A stretch of 64,000 nt of DNA from an uncultured Lachnospiraceae bacterium (GTDB taxonomy: Bacteria > Bacillota > Clostridia > Lachnospirales > Lachnospiraceae). Below, one piece after another: positions 51,078 through 60,126 of this stretch. A program made the position numbers and the translations under genes. Below the pieces are notes generated by a model that saw only the letters and a list, made by a program, of their open reading frames with translations, was not told the DNA's origin and searched no databases. Location of the stretch: assembly GCA_947650005.1 (NCBI GenBank), contig CANSTU010000007.1, positions 1 through 64,000 of the forward strand, in the 5' to 3' direction. Position 1 is the first letter of the stretch. Every line of letters starts with the position of its first letter.

Positions 51078-53207
51078 TCAAGAAATCCATACAGCGCGCA
51101 GAGGCGGTATCCGAAGGAGCCCTTCGTGCGGCCTCCCTTCCTCCTTTGGAGACGTATAGACCGTATGGTGCTCCACGATGCACTGCTGTTCATGGGACAG
51201 GAAATTCACGATAACCTGTCTGCATTCCCCGCTTCCATCCTGCCACCTGGAGGTGAGCAGCGCGGGATAAACCTCCGTACCGCCGCCGCATAGATAAAGC
51301 GTGTAGTCCTCCACGCCCTCCAGCACATAGGGCTTGACCATGCGGCCCTTATGCAGAAACCTCCCATATGCCCGCCTCCACGCGTTCAGCTCCCGGATCA
51401 GCGTCAAGATCGGTTTCTGTTTTGGCATCACAGCGTCCCAGGGAACGTCCCATCCCCAATTGATCACGCCTTTATCGCCCAATGTTATGGTGAGCATATC
51501 GCCCGCCACAAAAGAATAGGCAAGACGGAAAAGCGCAGAATCTTTATTCTTTTCCGGAGCCAGGGCTTCATGGATAATGCACTGGTTCCCCATGAAATTG
51601 TTCACATATTCATGAAATAGATAGGCATAGGCCGGAACCGGCTTCCCAGCGAAGAAGGCGAAATTATAACGCAGGTCATTAAAAGGCAGCCACTCGATGA
51701 ATGGTTCCGCGCAGGCGCACTCGCATCCGATCACCAGATCCCGTCCTGCCTTCTTTAGATCCTCCCGGACTTTTTGGAAAATCCGTATCATGGCTTCATT
51801 CTGCCACAGCCCCGGCCCTCCTGGATGCCCATGCTCTTCCCCGTAGCACAGCGGGCCTTGCCCTCCCAAATTTTGATCAAAATATTGGGCATAGTCACAC
51901 CCGCTCTCCGCAATGGACACAATTTCATCGGATACGATCCGGTCGACTTTTTCCTGCCAGGGACACATGTCCAGGCCGTATCGTATCTCGTCGCCAATCA
52001 CCCTTGACTGCTCGATCGTGCCGGCAGGTGTGCGACAGATCAGGCCTTCATCGTACCGGTCGGACAGATCCAGCGACGGATCCAGGGTACTCTTAACCGT
52101 CCAGCCGATCCCGCTGCAGTAGACTCCCACCAGGTTTCCCTGCTCATGGACTGCTTCCACAAATTCCGTAAACGCCTGCTCTCCTCCGAATGGAGGCCAT
52201 ACATAGGGCGGCGCCCATGGCGCGGTGCCCTCCCAGTGCATCGGGAGCACCAGGAGCCGACTGTCAGTTTCCCTGGCGTATTTCTCGGCAAAGGGAAGGA
52301 TGTTCCGATAGGGATAATAGAGATTGGGCGTCATATCCCCATGATCCACGGTCCCTCTGATCGGGTACAACATGACCACCGGGGACTGCTCCATCCAGCT
52401 TGGAAGTTCGCTCTTCCCCAAAAGTTTCTGTGGCATGGGCACATTTTTCTCCATCCAGCTCCGATACAGCTGCGCCCCGTCATGCCAATCCCCCGCAAAT
52501 CCCGCGGTCACCATGTCGAAGTCCATGGCATAACTGCCCCTTCTGCCTTCCGTAAACAGACGGAATTCCAAGGCGATTCCGTCCTTTTCTTCCCGGAATT
52601 CCACGGTTTTCGGATGATGCTTTCCGTCGTGGGCGGCAAAATAGAGCCCCTTCTCCCCATCGTAAAATGCCATAAACTGCATGGGGCAGCTTCCGGGATA
52701 GAAACCGCCAAAACTTCCCGATTGCCCACCGATCTCCTCGTAAGGGATCTGGGATGCCGCCCGCCTCTTCGTCGTCCCAATGAGCACGCCCTCCATGGCA
52801 GGCCAGAATAGCTCATATTCACCCCCATCCCCTTTCAGGCGGTTCGGCACCGTGATCTGGGGAAACTCCTGCCATTCCAGCCTCAGTCCGGTATTATTTT
52901 CCGTTTGCAGATTCCATCCAAAACCATTTTCTTCCTTTTTTTCTATTTGGACAGCGGCATCCAGCGATCCGGCAATGTTCCTATATCTTATGGTGCACCC
53001 ATCCGGCCTGTGCTCCCACGTGACCTCTTGCGCTTCCAGGGAAGTATGATAAATCCCCTTTCCCTCTTCATCCAGCAGCTTCAATGTGAACAGCGGCCTG
53101 TTTTCTCCCCCCGATGCGCAGACTTCTTTTCCGTTTATCCTATAGGAAAGAATCGACCCCTTCGCTTCCGACAACAGCAAGTCACAGTTTCCGTTTGTCA
53201 GTCTCAT
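51078..53207 (-). CDS. DUF6259-like glycoside hydrolase-type TIM-barrel protein
   Basis: Secondary resemblance to alpha-galactosidase/GH-like proteins (CDYAQYFDQNLGGQGPLCYGEEHGHPGGPGLW). Confidence 0.75.
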   Translation of the reverse strand: MRLTNGNCDLLLSEAKGSILSYRINGKEVCASGGENRPLFTLKLLDEEGKGIYHTSLEAQEVTWEHRPDGCTIRYRNIAGSLDAAVQIEKKEENGFGWNLQTENNTGLRLEWQEFPQITVPNRLKGDGGEYELFWPAMEGVLIGTTKRRAASQIPYEEIGGQSGSFGGFYPGSCPMQFMAFYDGEKGLYFAAHDGKHHPKTVEFREEKDGIALEFRLFTEGRRGSYAMDFDMVTAGFAGDWHDGAQLYRSWMEKNVPMPQKLLGKSELPSWMEQSPVVMLYPIRGTVDHGDMTPNLYYPYRNILPFAEKYARETDSRLLVLPMHWEGTAPWAPPYVWPPFGGEQAFTEFVEAVHEQGNLVGVYCSGIGWTVKSTLDPSLDLSDRYDEGLICRTPAGTIEQSRVIGDEIRYGLDMCPWQEKVDRIVSDEIVSIAESGCDYAQYFDQNLGGQGPLCYGEEHGHPGGPGLWQNEAMIRIFQKVREDLKKAGRDLVIGCECACAEPFIEWLPFNDLRYNFAFFAGKPVPAYAYLFHEYVNNFMGNQCIIHEALAPEKNKDSALFRLAYSFVAGDMLTITLGDKGVINWGWDVPWDAVMPKQKPILTLIRELNAWRRAYGRFLHKGRMVKPYVLEGVEDYTLYLCGGGTEVYPALLTSRWQDGSGECRQVIVNFLSHEQQCIVEHHTVYTSPKEEGRPHEGLLRIPPLRAVWIS

Positions 53208-53260
53208 CCTTATCTCCCCTGCATATCGCAAGCGGATCTTGCGATACTGCCGCTAATAAT
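53208..53260 (-). promoter_or_regulatory. SD-adjacent hairpin, second sequence family (TATCGCAAG)
   Basis: Minus strand: GCGGCAGTATCGCAAGATCCGCTTGCGATATGCAGGGGAGATAAGGATG. A similar GGCGGCAGTATCGCAAG...CTGCGATAGAGAGGGGA lies upstream of map (6183-6235). Confidence 0.55.
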
Positions 53261-53394
53261 GAGTTTGAAACGAAGTTTCAAACGTTTCCCTTTGCCCGTT
53301 TCGTTTCCTCGGAAGGAGGAAGCAAGCCCCCTTCATTATGATTGGCTCCCATCTGCACCCAAGATGCGCTCTCAAGTCAGGACGATTGAAAATA

Positions 53395-55164
53395 TTAGTT
53401 TGCTCTTTCCTCATAGTCCCGATGTGCTGCATCGAACAATGCGATCATCTCTTCTTCCACCATATCGAAGCCCAGCTCCCGGAACTTAGCAATCATACTG
53501 TCCTTTTCCTTTTGAAATTCCTCATCGGAGGATGCAAAGATCAGCTTGGCGATGTTAGAAGCCAGATAGTCTTCCGCCTCTGCCGATATCAGGCTGGCTT
53601 CCTCTGACAGACTACCCAGGGAAGCGACCTTCAACGCTCCTTCCGCCGTCGTGATATCGGTCACAGTCCCTTCCTCAATCCACTTCTCGTAAACCTGGCC
53701 CGGGTAGAAAAGGTCAGAACCAAAATCCTGGGCAAAGGCGCGTTCCGCCGCGTTGACGGTTTGAGAAATGAATTCCGCTCCGGTCGTCAAATCCACCGGA
53801 TACCCGTCGTCCAAGACGATATTTCCAGAAGACATACACCCCTTGCAAAGGGCATCCCCTGTCCTGTCTCTTCTATATTCGTTCTGCGCACCATTCCTAT
53901 AGGCATCCATCATCGGTCCGATCAATTGGGGAACGCCGTCTACCACATCCCAGTCCTCTCCCTGCACGCCGTTTAGCAGGAAACGGGAGCCCTCCGGCGA
54001 ATCGATATAGTCCAGAACCTGCATGGCACGCTCCGGATATGGGCAGCTCGCGCTGATGGCTCTGGACGCTTCCATCTGATATCCGGCAGGATACGCCATA
54101 GCATAGGTCTCGTTCACATTGGGAAAGGCTGTGCCGGGCAGATAGGTCATGACCGCTTCCTCTCCCAACAGGGAAGGATCCAACGGACCCGGTGAATAAA
54201 TGGTAGCGATGTATTTTCCCGTTGCCACCTTGTCATCATACTGTGCAACCTTCTGCATCAGTCCGTCCGGGTCGAACAGCCCCATCTGGTATGCCTTGTT
54301 AAAGAATGCCATACCGTCCCAATAGACGCTGTCCCCATCGGTATAGTTGTTCACCAATTCCCCGGTCACCCGGTCATAAGAGAATCCGGTCTTCGTATCC
54401 ATCAGCCCATACATGAACGGATAGCAGATATAATAGGGCCATGTTCCCCAGTCCGTAAAGGAACCGAAGCAGTAGATGTCATTTTCTCCAGTCCTCTCCC
54501 GCTCATAGTCCTGCATTGCTTTCAGTACGTTGAGAAAATCATCCTGTGACCTGATCTCGGGAGAACCGATCTGTTTGTAGATGTCATAACGCGCCCTAAA
54601 TCCGATATCCGCATTTCTGCGGGGTATGCTACCTGCATCCGATACATTTGTAGGCAGCCCATAGATCTTATCCCCGTTCTCCTTATCCCTGACCGCCTCC
54701 AAAGCATCCGGGATATTTGCCTTGATATGCTGACCGTATTCATCCAGCAGATCATCCAGAGGAAGGATCCCGCCGGAAGCGATCAAGGCCTCCACAGATC
54801 CCGGCGTATTCGTGGTCAGCAGAATAATATCCGTCAAATCTCCTCCAGCGCACATCAGCGCATAGCTGTCCGCGTCATAGATCACGAATTCCAGTTCCAC
54901 TCCGGTCACTTCCTTCAGCCTTTGCAGGAACAGGTTCTTATCCGTATGAATGCCGTTTCCATAATCGCTGTAGGGAACCCCAAAGGTTAAAGTGATCGGC
55001 TCCCTATCCGCTCCGGCTTCTCCTTCCTCCACCATCCCGCTTCCCTGGCCCGAACTATCAGCCTGCCCCTTTTCGTCCGTTCCTCCGCCGCAGGCTACAG
55101 CTGACAGGGCCATCATCAGCCCAAGCCCCAATGCCATGAAACGTTTCCATCCACTCCCCTTCAT
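53395..55164 (-). CDS. Extracellular solute-binding lipoprotein of a carbohydrate ABC importer
   Basis: Lipobox LSAVACGGG; LplA-type SBP in operon with two permeases. Confidence 0.92.
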   Translation of the reverse strand: MKGSGWKRFMALGLGLMMALSAVACGGGTDEKGQADSSGQGSGMVEEGEAGADREPITLTFGVPYSDYGNGIHTDKNLFLQRLKEVTGVELEFVIYDADSYALMCAGGDLTDIILLTTNTPGSVEALIASGGILPLDDLLDEYGQHIKANIPDALEAVRDKENGDKIYGLPTNVSDAGSIPRRNADIGFRARYDIYKQIGSPEIRSQDDFLNVLKAMQDYERERTGENDIYCFGSFTDWGTWPYYICYPFMYGLMDTKTGFSYDRVTGELVNNYTDGDSVYWDGMAFFNKAYQMGLFDPDGLMQKVAQYDDKVATGKYIATIYSPGPLDPSLLGEEAVMTYLPGTAFPNVNETYAMAYPAGYQMEASRAISASCPYPERAMQVLDYIDSPEGSRFLLNGVQGEDWDVVDGVPQLIGPMMDAYRNGAQNEYRRDRTGDALCKGCMSSGNIVLDDGYPVDLTTGAEFISQTVNAAERAFAQDFGSDLFYPGQVYEKWIEEGTVTDITTAEGALKVASLGSLSEEASLISAEAEDYLASNIAKLIFASSDEEFQKEKDSMIAKFRELGFDMVEEEMIALFDAAHRDYEERAN

Positions 55165-55373
55165 TTTCCCTCTCTTTCCGCCGCTCCATGCGGCTTTCCA
55201 CCCTCAAGGACTCCCGTATTCTGTGCGGTTCCTGTCCACCTTTATCTATCCGTGGGAATACCGGTTTTATCCGCATCCCCACTCTTTCATGCAGGAGGAA
55301 TCCTCCTTTTGCATAAAATTCCCCATTCCTGTCAAAGCCAGCGAATTTGAGGAAGCAGGAAGCTACATTATTT

Positions 55374-56276
55374 TCACCCCTTCACCGCCCCCATCATGAT
55401 CCCCTTGGTAAAATATTTCTGGGCAAACGGGTATACCAGCATGATCGGTATGGCAGCCACCATAATGGCCACCATCTGTACGCTCTGCGAAGTAATGTTG
55501 CTCGTCCGGCCCGCCGTCGCTGCGGCTCCGTTCTTGATGCTCTGAGCGATCCTGTCCGCACTTTTCAGAAAATTGTACAGGATCAGCTGAATCGTCTGAA
55601 GCTTACCATCCCGTACCAGGAAGAAATTGTCCTGCCACCGGTTCCACTGCCCCACCGCACAATAGACAGTACAGGTGGCCAGAATCGGCTTGGAAAGGGG
55701 GAGAATAATTCGGAAAAGGATGTCAAAAAATCCCGCCCCCTCCAGCTCGGCGGCTTCCTCCATGCTCTCCGGGATCTGCTCCATATAGGTTTTCATAAGA
55801 ATCATGAAATATGCGTCAATGGCGCCCGGAATGATATACAAAAGAAAGCTGTTATCCAGATGATAGGTCTTCATCAGGATATACCAGGGAATCATGCCCG
55901 CGCTGATATACATGGTAATCACCGTATATCGATATACGAATTTCCTTCCCACCATTTCCTTTCTCGTTACAAGGAAGGCCAAAATAGCTGTGCAGATGAT
56001 CGTGATCGCCGTTCCGATCGTGGTTCTGGCCACGGATATTAGGAAAGCGGACGCAATATCGTTATTCTCGAACAGCTGCCGGTAAGTCTCCAAACTAAAT
56101 CCCTTCGGCCAAAACCAGACCCCCGTCCTCGCCAGGCCCGGATCCGAAATGGAATAAATAAAAATATAATAAAAGGGATAGGCGCACAGAATGGTAAATG
56201 ACACGATGAAAATACGGCATACCGCACCATAGATGCATTCTCCCAAATCCCGCTCCCCTCTTCTTTTCTTTCTCAT
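55374..56276 (-). CDS. Carbohydrate ABC transporter permease (LplC/YtcP-like)
   Basis: EAAELEGAGFFDILFRIILPLSKPILATCTVYCAVGQWN. Confidence 0.94.
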   Translation of the reverse strand: MRKKRRGERDLGECIYGAVCRIFIVSFTILCAYPFYYIFIYSISDPGLARTGVWFWPKGFSLETYRQLFENNDIASAFLISVARTTIGTAITIICTAILAFLVTRKEMVGRKFVYRYTVITMYISAGMIPWYILMKTYHLDNSFLLYIIPGAIDAYFMILMKTYMEQIPESMEEAAELEGAGFFDILFRIILPLSKPILATCTVYCAVGQWNRWQDNFFLVRDGKLQTIQLILYNFLKSADRIAQSIKNGAAATAGRTSNITSQSVQMVAIMVAAIPIMLVYPFAQKYFTKGIMMGAVKG

Positions 56277-56324
56277 GGCACAACTCCTTTCTTCCTGTTT
56301 GCCCGGCCGGATGGCTCCCGTGTG

Positions 56325-57251
56325 TCAGATCAAGGAATACCCGCGGACTTTTTTTGAAATCCAGTTTACAAGACCCAGCATAAAGATACTTACCACGGAC
56401 TTGAGCATACCGATTACGATGGAATAGGAATACAGCCCCGCCCTGAATGCAATCTTGTATACATAGTAATCGAGAACCTCGATCCTGTCCGACACCATGC
56501 TGCTCCAGAAAACATAATACTGTTCAAACCCGTTGCTCAGTAAATTGCTGATGCTAAGAAGCAGCAGTACCAGAAAGGTAGGCATGATCCCCGGAATCGT
56601 GATGTGCCTGATCAGCTGAAGCTTATTGGCTCCGTCCACCTTTGCCGCATCATAAAGCTCCGCGTCGATGCCCGTTATCGCCGCCAGGTAGATGATGCTG
56701 TCCCAGCCCAGGTTCTTCCAGATACTGAGAGCCAGTTGAAATCCCCATACATGCTCCCCGTCTGCGATCAAGCCTCCAGGAGAGGTCGGTAAATGCAGCA
56801 TTCCCAGAATCTGATTAAACAGCCCGTGCGCCGAAAAAACAGTGAACGCCACGCCGAACACCACGATCCAGCTGATAAAATTGGGCAGCGTAGCCACCGT
56901 CTGCACCACCTTCTGCGTCCTCTTCCCGCGTATCTCGTTCAGCATGATCGCAAATGCCACGGGAAGCGGCGACGCCGCCAGATTCAGAAGGCTCATAGCC
57001 AGTGTGTTACGCAAGACCCGGATGATCTGATCATCCTGAAATAATCGGATGAAATTCTTCATGCCCACGAACTTCGCATCCGTGTAAAACTGCCCCACCT
57101 TATAATCTGCAAAGGCATAATACCAGCCCAGAAGAGGCGCATAAGAAAAGGCAAAAATAAAAACCATGAACGGTATTGCCATGAACAGATATCTTATCCC
57201 CCGCCTCTTATGGCCATCCATTTTCCCCCATACCACTGATCTTTTTTTCAC
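56325..57251 (-). CDS. Carbohydrate ABC transporter permease (LplB/YtcP-like)
   Basis: YDAAKVDGANKLQLIRHITIPGIMPTFLVLLLL. GTG start after GGGAGTTCAT preferred. Confidence 0.92.
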   Translation of the reverse strand: MKKRSVVWGKMDGHKRRGIRYLFMAIPFMVFIFAFSYAPLLGWYYAFADYKVGQFYTDAKFVGMKNFIRLFQDDQIIRVLRNTLAMSLLNLAASPLPVAFAIMLNEIRGKRTQKVVQTVATLPNFISWIVVFGVAFTVFSAHGLFNQILGMLHLPTSPGGLIADGEHVWGFQLALSIWKNLGWDSIIYLAAITGIDAELYDAAKVDGANKLQLIRHITIPGIMPTFLVLLLLSISNLLSNGFEQYYVFWSSMVSDRIEVLDYYVYKIAFRAGLYSYSIVIGMLKSVVSIFMLGLVNWISKKVRGYSLI

Positions 57252-57252
57252 A

Positions 57253-57292
57253 TGAACTCCCATCTGCCCGCCTTGGCAGGCGCTCAAATCAA
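57253..57292 (-). repeat. RBS-hairpin module upstream of the ABC permease gene
   Basis: Minus strand: GATTTGAGCGCCTGCCAAGGCGGGCAGATGGGAGTTCAT-GTG. Confidence 0.75.
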
Positions 57293-57374
57293 CCAAAAGA
57301 AACTCCCATTCCTGGAAAACAACAGATTCCACGATATGCCCCTTTTTCTTTATGATTGCCTCACATCAATTATT

Positions 57375-57389
57375 TAACTAACTTAGTTA
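57375..57389 (-). promoter_or_regulatory. Operator-like palindrome downstream of the ABC/GH operon promoter
   Basis: TAACTAA-C-TTAGTTA; AT-rich TTAATTAATTAA also occurs upstream of the ROK gene (~59126). Confidence 0.55.
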
Positions 57390-57402
57390 TTTAATTTACT
57401 TT

Positions 57403-57431
57403 ATTATAGCCTGCTCTTTTTTTAATGTCAA
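57403..57431 (-). promoter_or_regulatory. Consensus sigma70-type promoter of the ABC/GH operon
   Basis: Minus strand TTGACA-17 nt-TATAAT. Confidence 0.85.
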
Positions 57432-57625
57432 CAGATTTCTCATTTTTATGTATTTATATTTATGTATGCGGTTTTCGGCAAAGTGCAACGGTTCAAACAA
57501 GCCTAATTTGTTACATATCCAGCCATCAATCCCTCTGTTCAATGCCCCGCTGGATGTATGGCCGCCGCTACTGCCCAGTTACAATTTACGCTTCCTTGAC
57601 GTTTTGCAAATAGGTTAGAAAACCA

Positions 57626-57830
57626 GCCGGAGAGGCGAATCCCGCGGCAGGAGAGAGGCGGCGACGCCCTATTTTTGAGTGAATTTCGCGCCCTGTAAAT
57701 GAGACCTGTTTTCCTCGAAAGCCGTTTCCCTACAGGGAAGCGTTCAGGGCTCATCGCATTGTCCGGCGCGATGGCGCTCAGAAACAGGGCATGGCCGCTT
57801 CGCTCTTGTCACGGGACTCGCCTCTCCGGC
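57626..57830 (+). repeat. Long-inverted-repeat element copy 3: arms 57626-57692 / 57765-57830, decayed outer extension to ~57610-57846
   Basis: CCGGAGAGGCGAATCCCGCGGCAGG...GCCCTATTTTTGAGTG pairs with CGCTCAGAAACAGGGC...CACGGGACTCGCCTCTCCGG; core homologous to copies 1 and 2. Confidence 0.85.
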
Positions 57831-57912
57831 GTCCGTTCCCCAGTCTATACATGGCCCCAGTTCAGTAACCGATTGAAATATAAACTGCCAACCGGTTATT
57901 CTCATGCAGCCG

Positions 57913-59061
57913 TCATCCATCAACCCCTTCCATCAGGATCTCTCTGATCTTCCTGTCGATCAGCAGCCATGCCATTCCCACCAGCCCCACATCTTCCGAA
58001 CTTTCCCTGCACACAGGCGTATGCCCTCCATACATATCGCTGAGGCATCTGTTGACGGAATCAATCAGCGGCTGCCCCAGCGCCTCCACCATTTTTCCGC
58101 CTAAAATCACATTCTTACAATCCAAGCAGGCATTTATGTTATGGATGCACAGCGCGATCGTCCTGTCCATATAATGGCATATCTCTTCCCGTTCCTTCAG
58201 GGACAGCGGACGCCCGGAATTGATCACGTTTACGCCAAAGTTTTTCTCGATACTCCTCTGCCCAATCACATTTTCCAGCCATCCAGCCTCCTGTCCGTTG
58301 CACTGATAGTCCAGATCAAAGATCGTACTGCCGATCTCCCCACACATATATCGGCTGCCCCGTCTGAGCTTTCCGTCCAGGATGAGGCCCGCGCCCAATC
58401 CCGTACCGATGGAAACGAACAAAATATCATCCTTTTCTCTATATCCCCCGCTTCGGAACTCTCCGATTGCCTGCGCGTTGGTATCGTTTTCCACCATCAC
58501 GATCAGTTTATTCCCTGAAGACAACTCCTCCATATCCGGCACCATGGACAGCTCATCTTCCCGGCTTATCAAAGGCGCATTTGAGATCAGCTTCTTATCG
58601 TCGTCATAGATCACAGGTAGAGCGATTCCTAAGCCGAAAATCTGTTTCCTGGAAATACCTGCTTTTTTCAACAGGTCATCGATTAATTCCCTTTTGATTC
58701 GTTCCATGATATAGCTATAATCCGGTTTTATGCGTATCGTATCCTTGCAGAGAACCTTTCCAAGTATATCGACAATGCCCATACTGAGAAAATCGCCTTC
58801 CAGCACAAAACTGACTGCATACATATGCCGTGTGTTGATCTGAAGCATATGCGGTCTCCTGCCAATCGCCGTCTCCACTTCCCCCAGCATCACCACCAGC
58901 TCTTTTTCCAACAGGAAATTGATAATCTTAATCACCGTGGGAGGACTGATACCGGTCTGCTTCGTAATCTCCGCTTTTGATATCCTTTCCGTATTTTTTA
59001 TCAGTTGATAGACCTGCTGTCGGTTCATATACTTCAGATGGGACGCCACATATGTGTTCAT
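57913..59061 (-). CDS. ROK family transcriptional regulator
   Basis: N-terminal HTH (ISKAEITKQTGISPPTVIKIINFLL), ROK fold (VSIGTGLGAGLILDGKLRRGSRYMCGEIGSTIFD). Confidence 0.93.
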   Translation of the reverse strand: MNTYVASHLKYMNRQQVYQLIKNTERISKAEITKQTGISPPTVIKIINFLLEKELVVMLGEVETAIGRRPHMLQINTRHMYAVSFVLEGDFLSMGIVDILGKVLCKDTIRIKPDYSYIMERIKRELIDDLLKKAGISRKQIFGLGIALPVIYDDDKKLISNAPLISREDELSMVPDMEELSSGNKLIVMVENDTNAQAIGEFRSGGYREKDDILFVSIGTGLGAGLILDGKLRRGSRYMCGEIGSTIFDLDYQCNGQEAGWLENVIGQRSIEKNFGVNVINSGRPLSLKEREEICHYMDRTIALCIHNINACLDCKNVILGGKMVEALGQPLIDSVNRCLSDMYGGHTPVCRESSEDVGLVGMAWLLIDRKIREILMEGVDG

Positions 59062-59335
59062 GGTTCTCCTCTCTTTTGCTTTTCCTATGCTATCCGCTAC
59101 AGGAATATGGGGTTATTTTCCTATCTTAATTAATTAAATTATCGTATCTTCCCAATAAAGTCAATCTTTTCCCGGCAATCCACAGAACAAACGCATGAAT
59201 GTCCTGGCTGGCCCTTAAGCCTCTGCGACATTCATGCGTTTGTCCTCGACAATTCTTTTTTGTATATTTTCAGAGAATCCATACAAACCATAGATCGGCC
59301 GCGCGTCTATCCCGGCATCTTCTTTCCGGCGCTCG

Positions 59336-60022
59336 TCAGCCGCATCCATCCACCCCACAGCAAAAACCAGCCCTTTTCCCTTCTTCCGATGTCTCTCCCT
59401 CCGGCGCATTGCCTCCAGATCTCTTTTCCTCCTGCCGCAAAATCTCCGCCATCTCCTGCCTGGTGTATCTCTCCACGCTTATCCTATTCCCGTTGATATA
59501 AATTGTTGGAACCGTTTTCACCCGGAGCACGTCCTTTGCATACGCCACCGCTTCTTTTTCCTTTGCACAATAGGCTCCTTCCAGCAAGGCTGCGCGGTAC
59601 TCTTTTCCGTCCAGCCCAATCTTTTCAGCCAAACGGACGAGCACCTCCAAATCTCCGATATCACTTTCTTCTATAAAATAAGCCCGATACATGAGATCAT
59701 TATATTCATCCCCGCAATTCTTCTCACAAGCAAAATACCATCCCTCAAAAGCAAGCCGCGTATAGGGACGGGGAATCACAGCAGGAGGAAGCTTCATATC
59801 CAGCCCCAGTTCCCTCGCAGGTTCCACCAGAATCTTGTAATGCGCCTTCCTGTTCTCATCATGATAGGTATCCACCCGCTCCTTTGGCTCCTCGGTCAGT
59901 TCAAATGGCTGCGTGCGGATCCGGGCCTCAATCCCGGTTTCCCCAAGGGCCTGCTCTATTGCCTCTTTGGCTACCAGGCAGTATGGGCAGACATAATCCG
60001 TTACCATTAAAATGTCCAGCAT
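59336..60022 (-). CDS. DsbA family (FrnE-like) thioredoxin-fold protein
   Basis: DYVCPYCLVAKEAIEQAL; VKTVPTIYINGNRISVER. Confidence 0.9.
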   Translation of the reverse strand: MLDILMVTDYVCPYCLVAKEAIEQALGETGIEARIRTQPFELTEEPKERVDTYHDENRKAHYKILVEPARELGLDMKLPPAVIPRPYTRLAFEGWYFACEKNCGDEYNDLMYRAYFIEESDIGDLEVLVRLAEKIGLDGKEYRAALLEGAYCAKEKEAVAYAKDVLRVKTVPTIYINGNRISVERYTRQEMAEILRQEEKRSGGNAPEGETSEEGKRAGFCCGVDGCG

Positions 60023-60126
60023 AGTTCTCCTTTCCCAACGAATACGTATGCTCCTTTTCCGGTAAGTGGCTGGCGTTCCCGCGTTTATCCCACCTCTGCC
60101 CGGAAAAGGAGCATATTACTTAAGGA

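Noticed and set aside
2171-57830. Long-hairpin elements as conventional MITE/IS copies
   Set aside because: No transposase, no evident target-site duplication, and the terminal sequences differ between copies, unlike MITEs that share terminal repeats. A hairpin-type mobile element is still possible.
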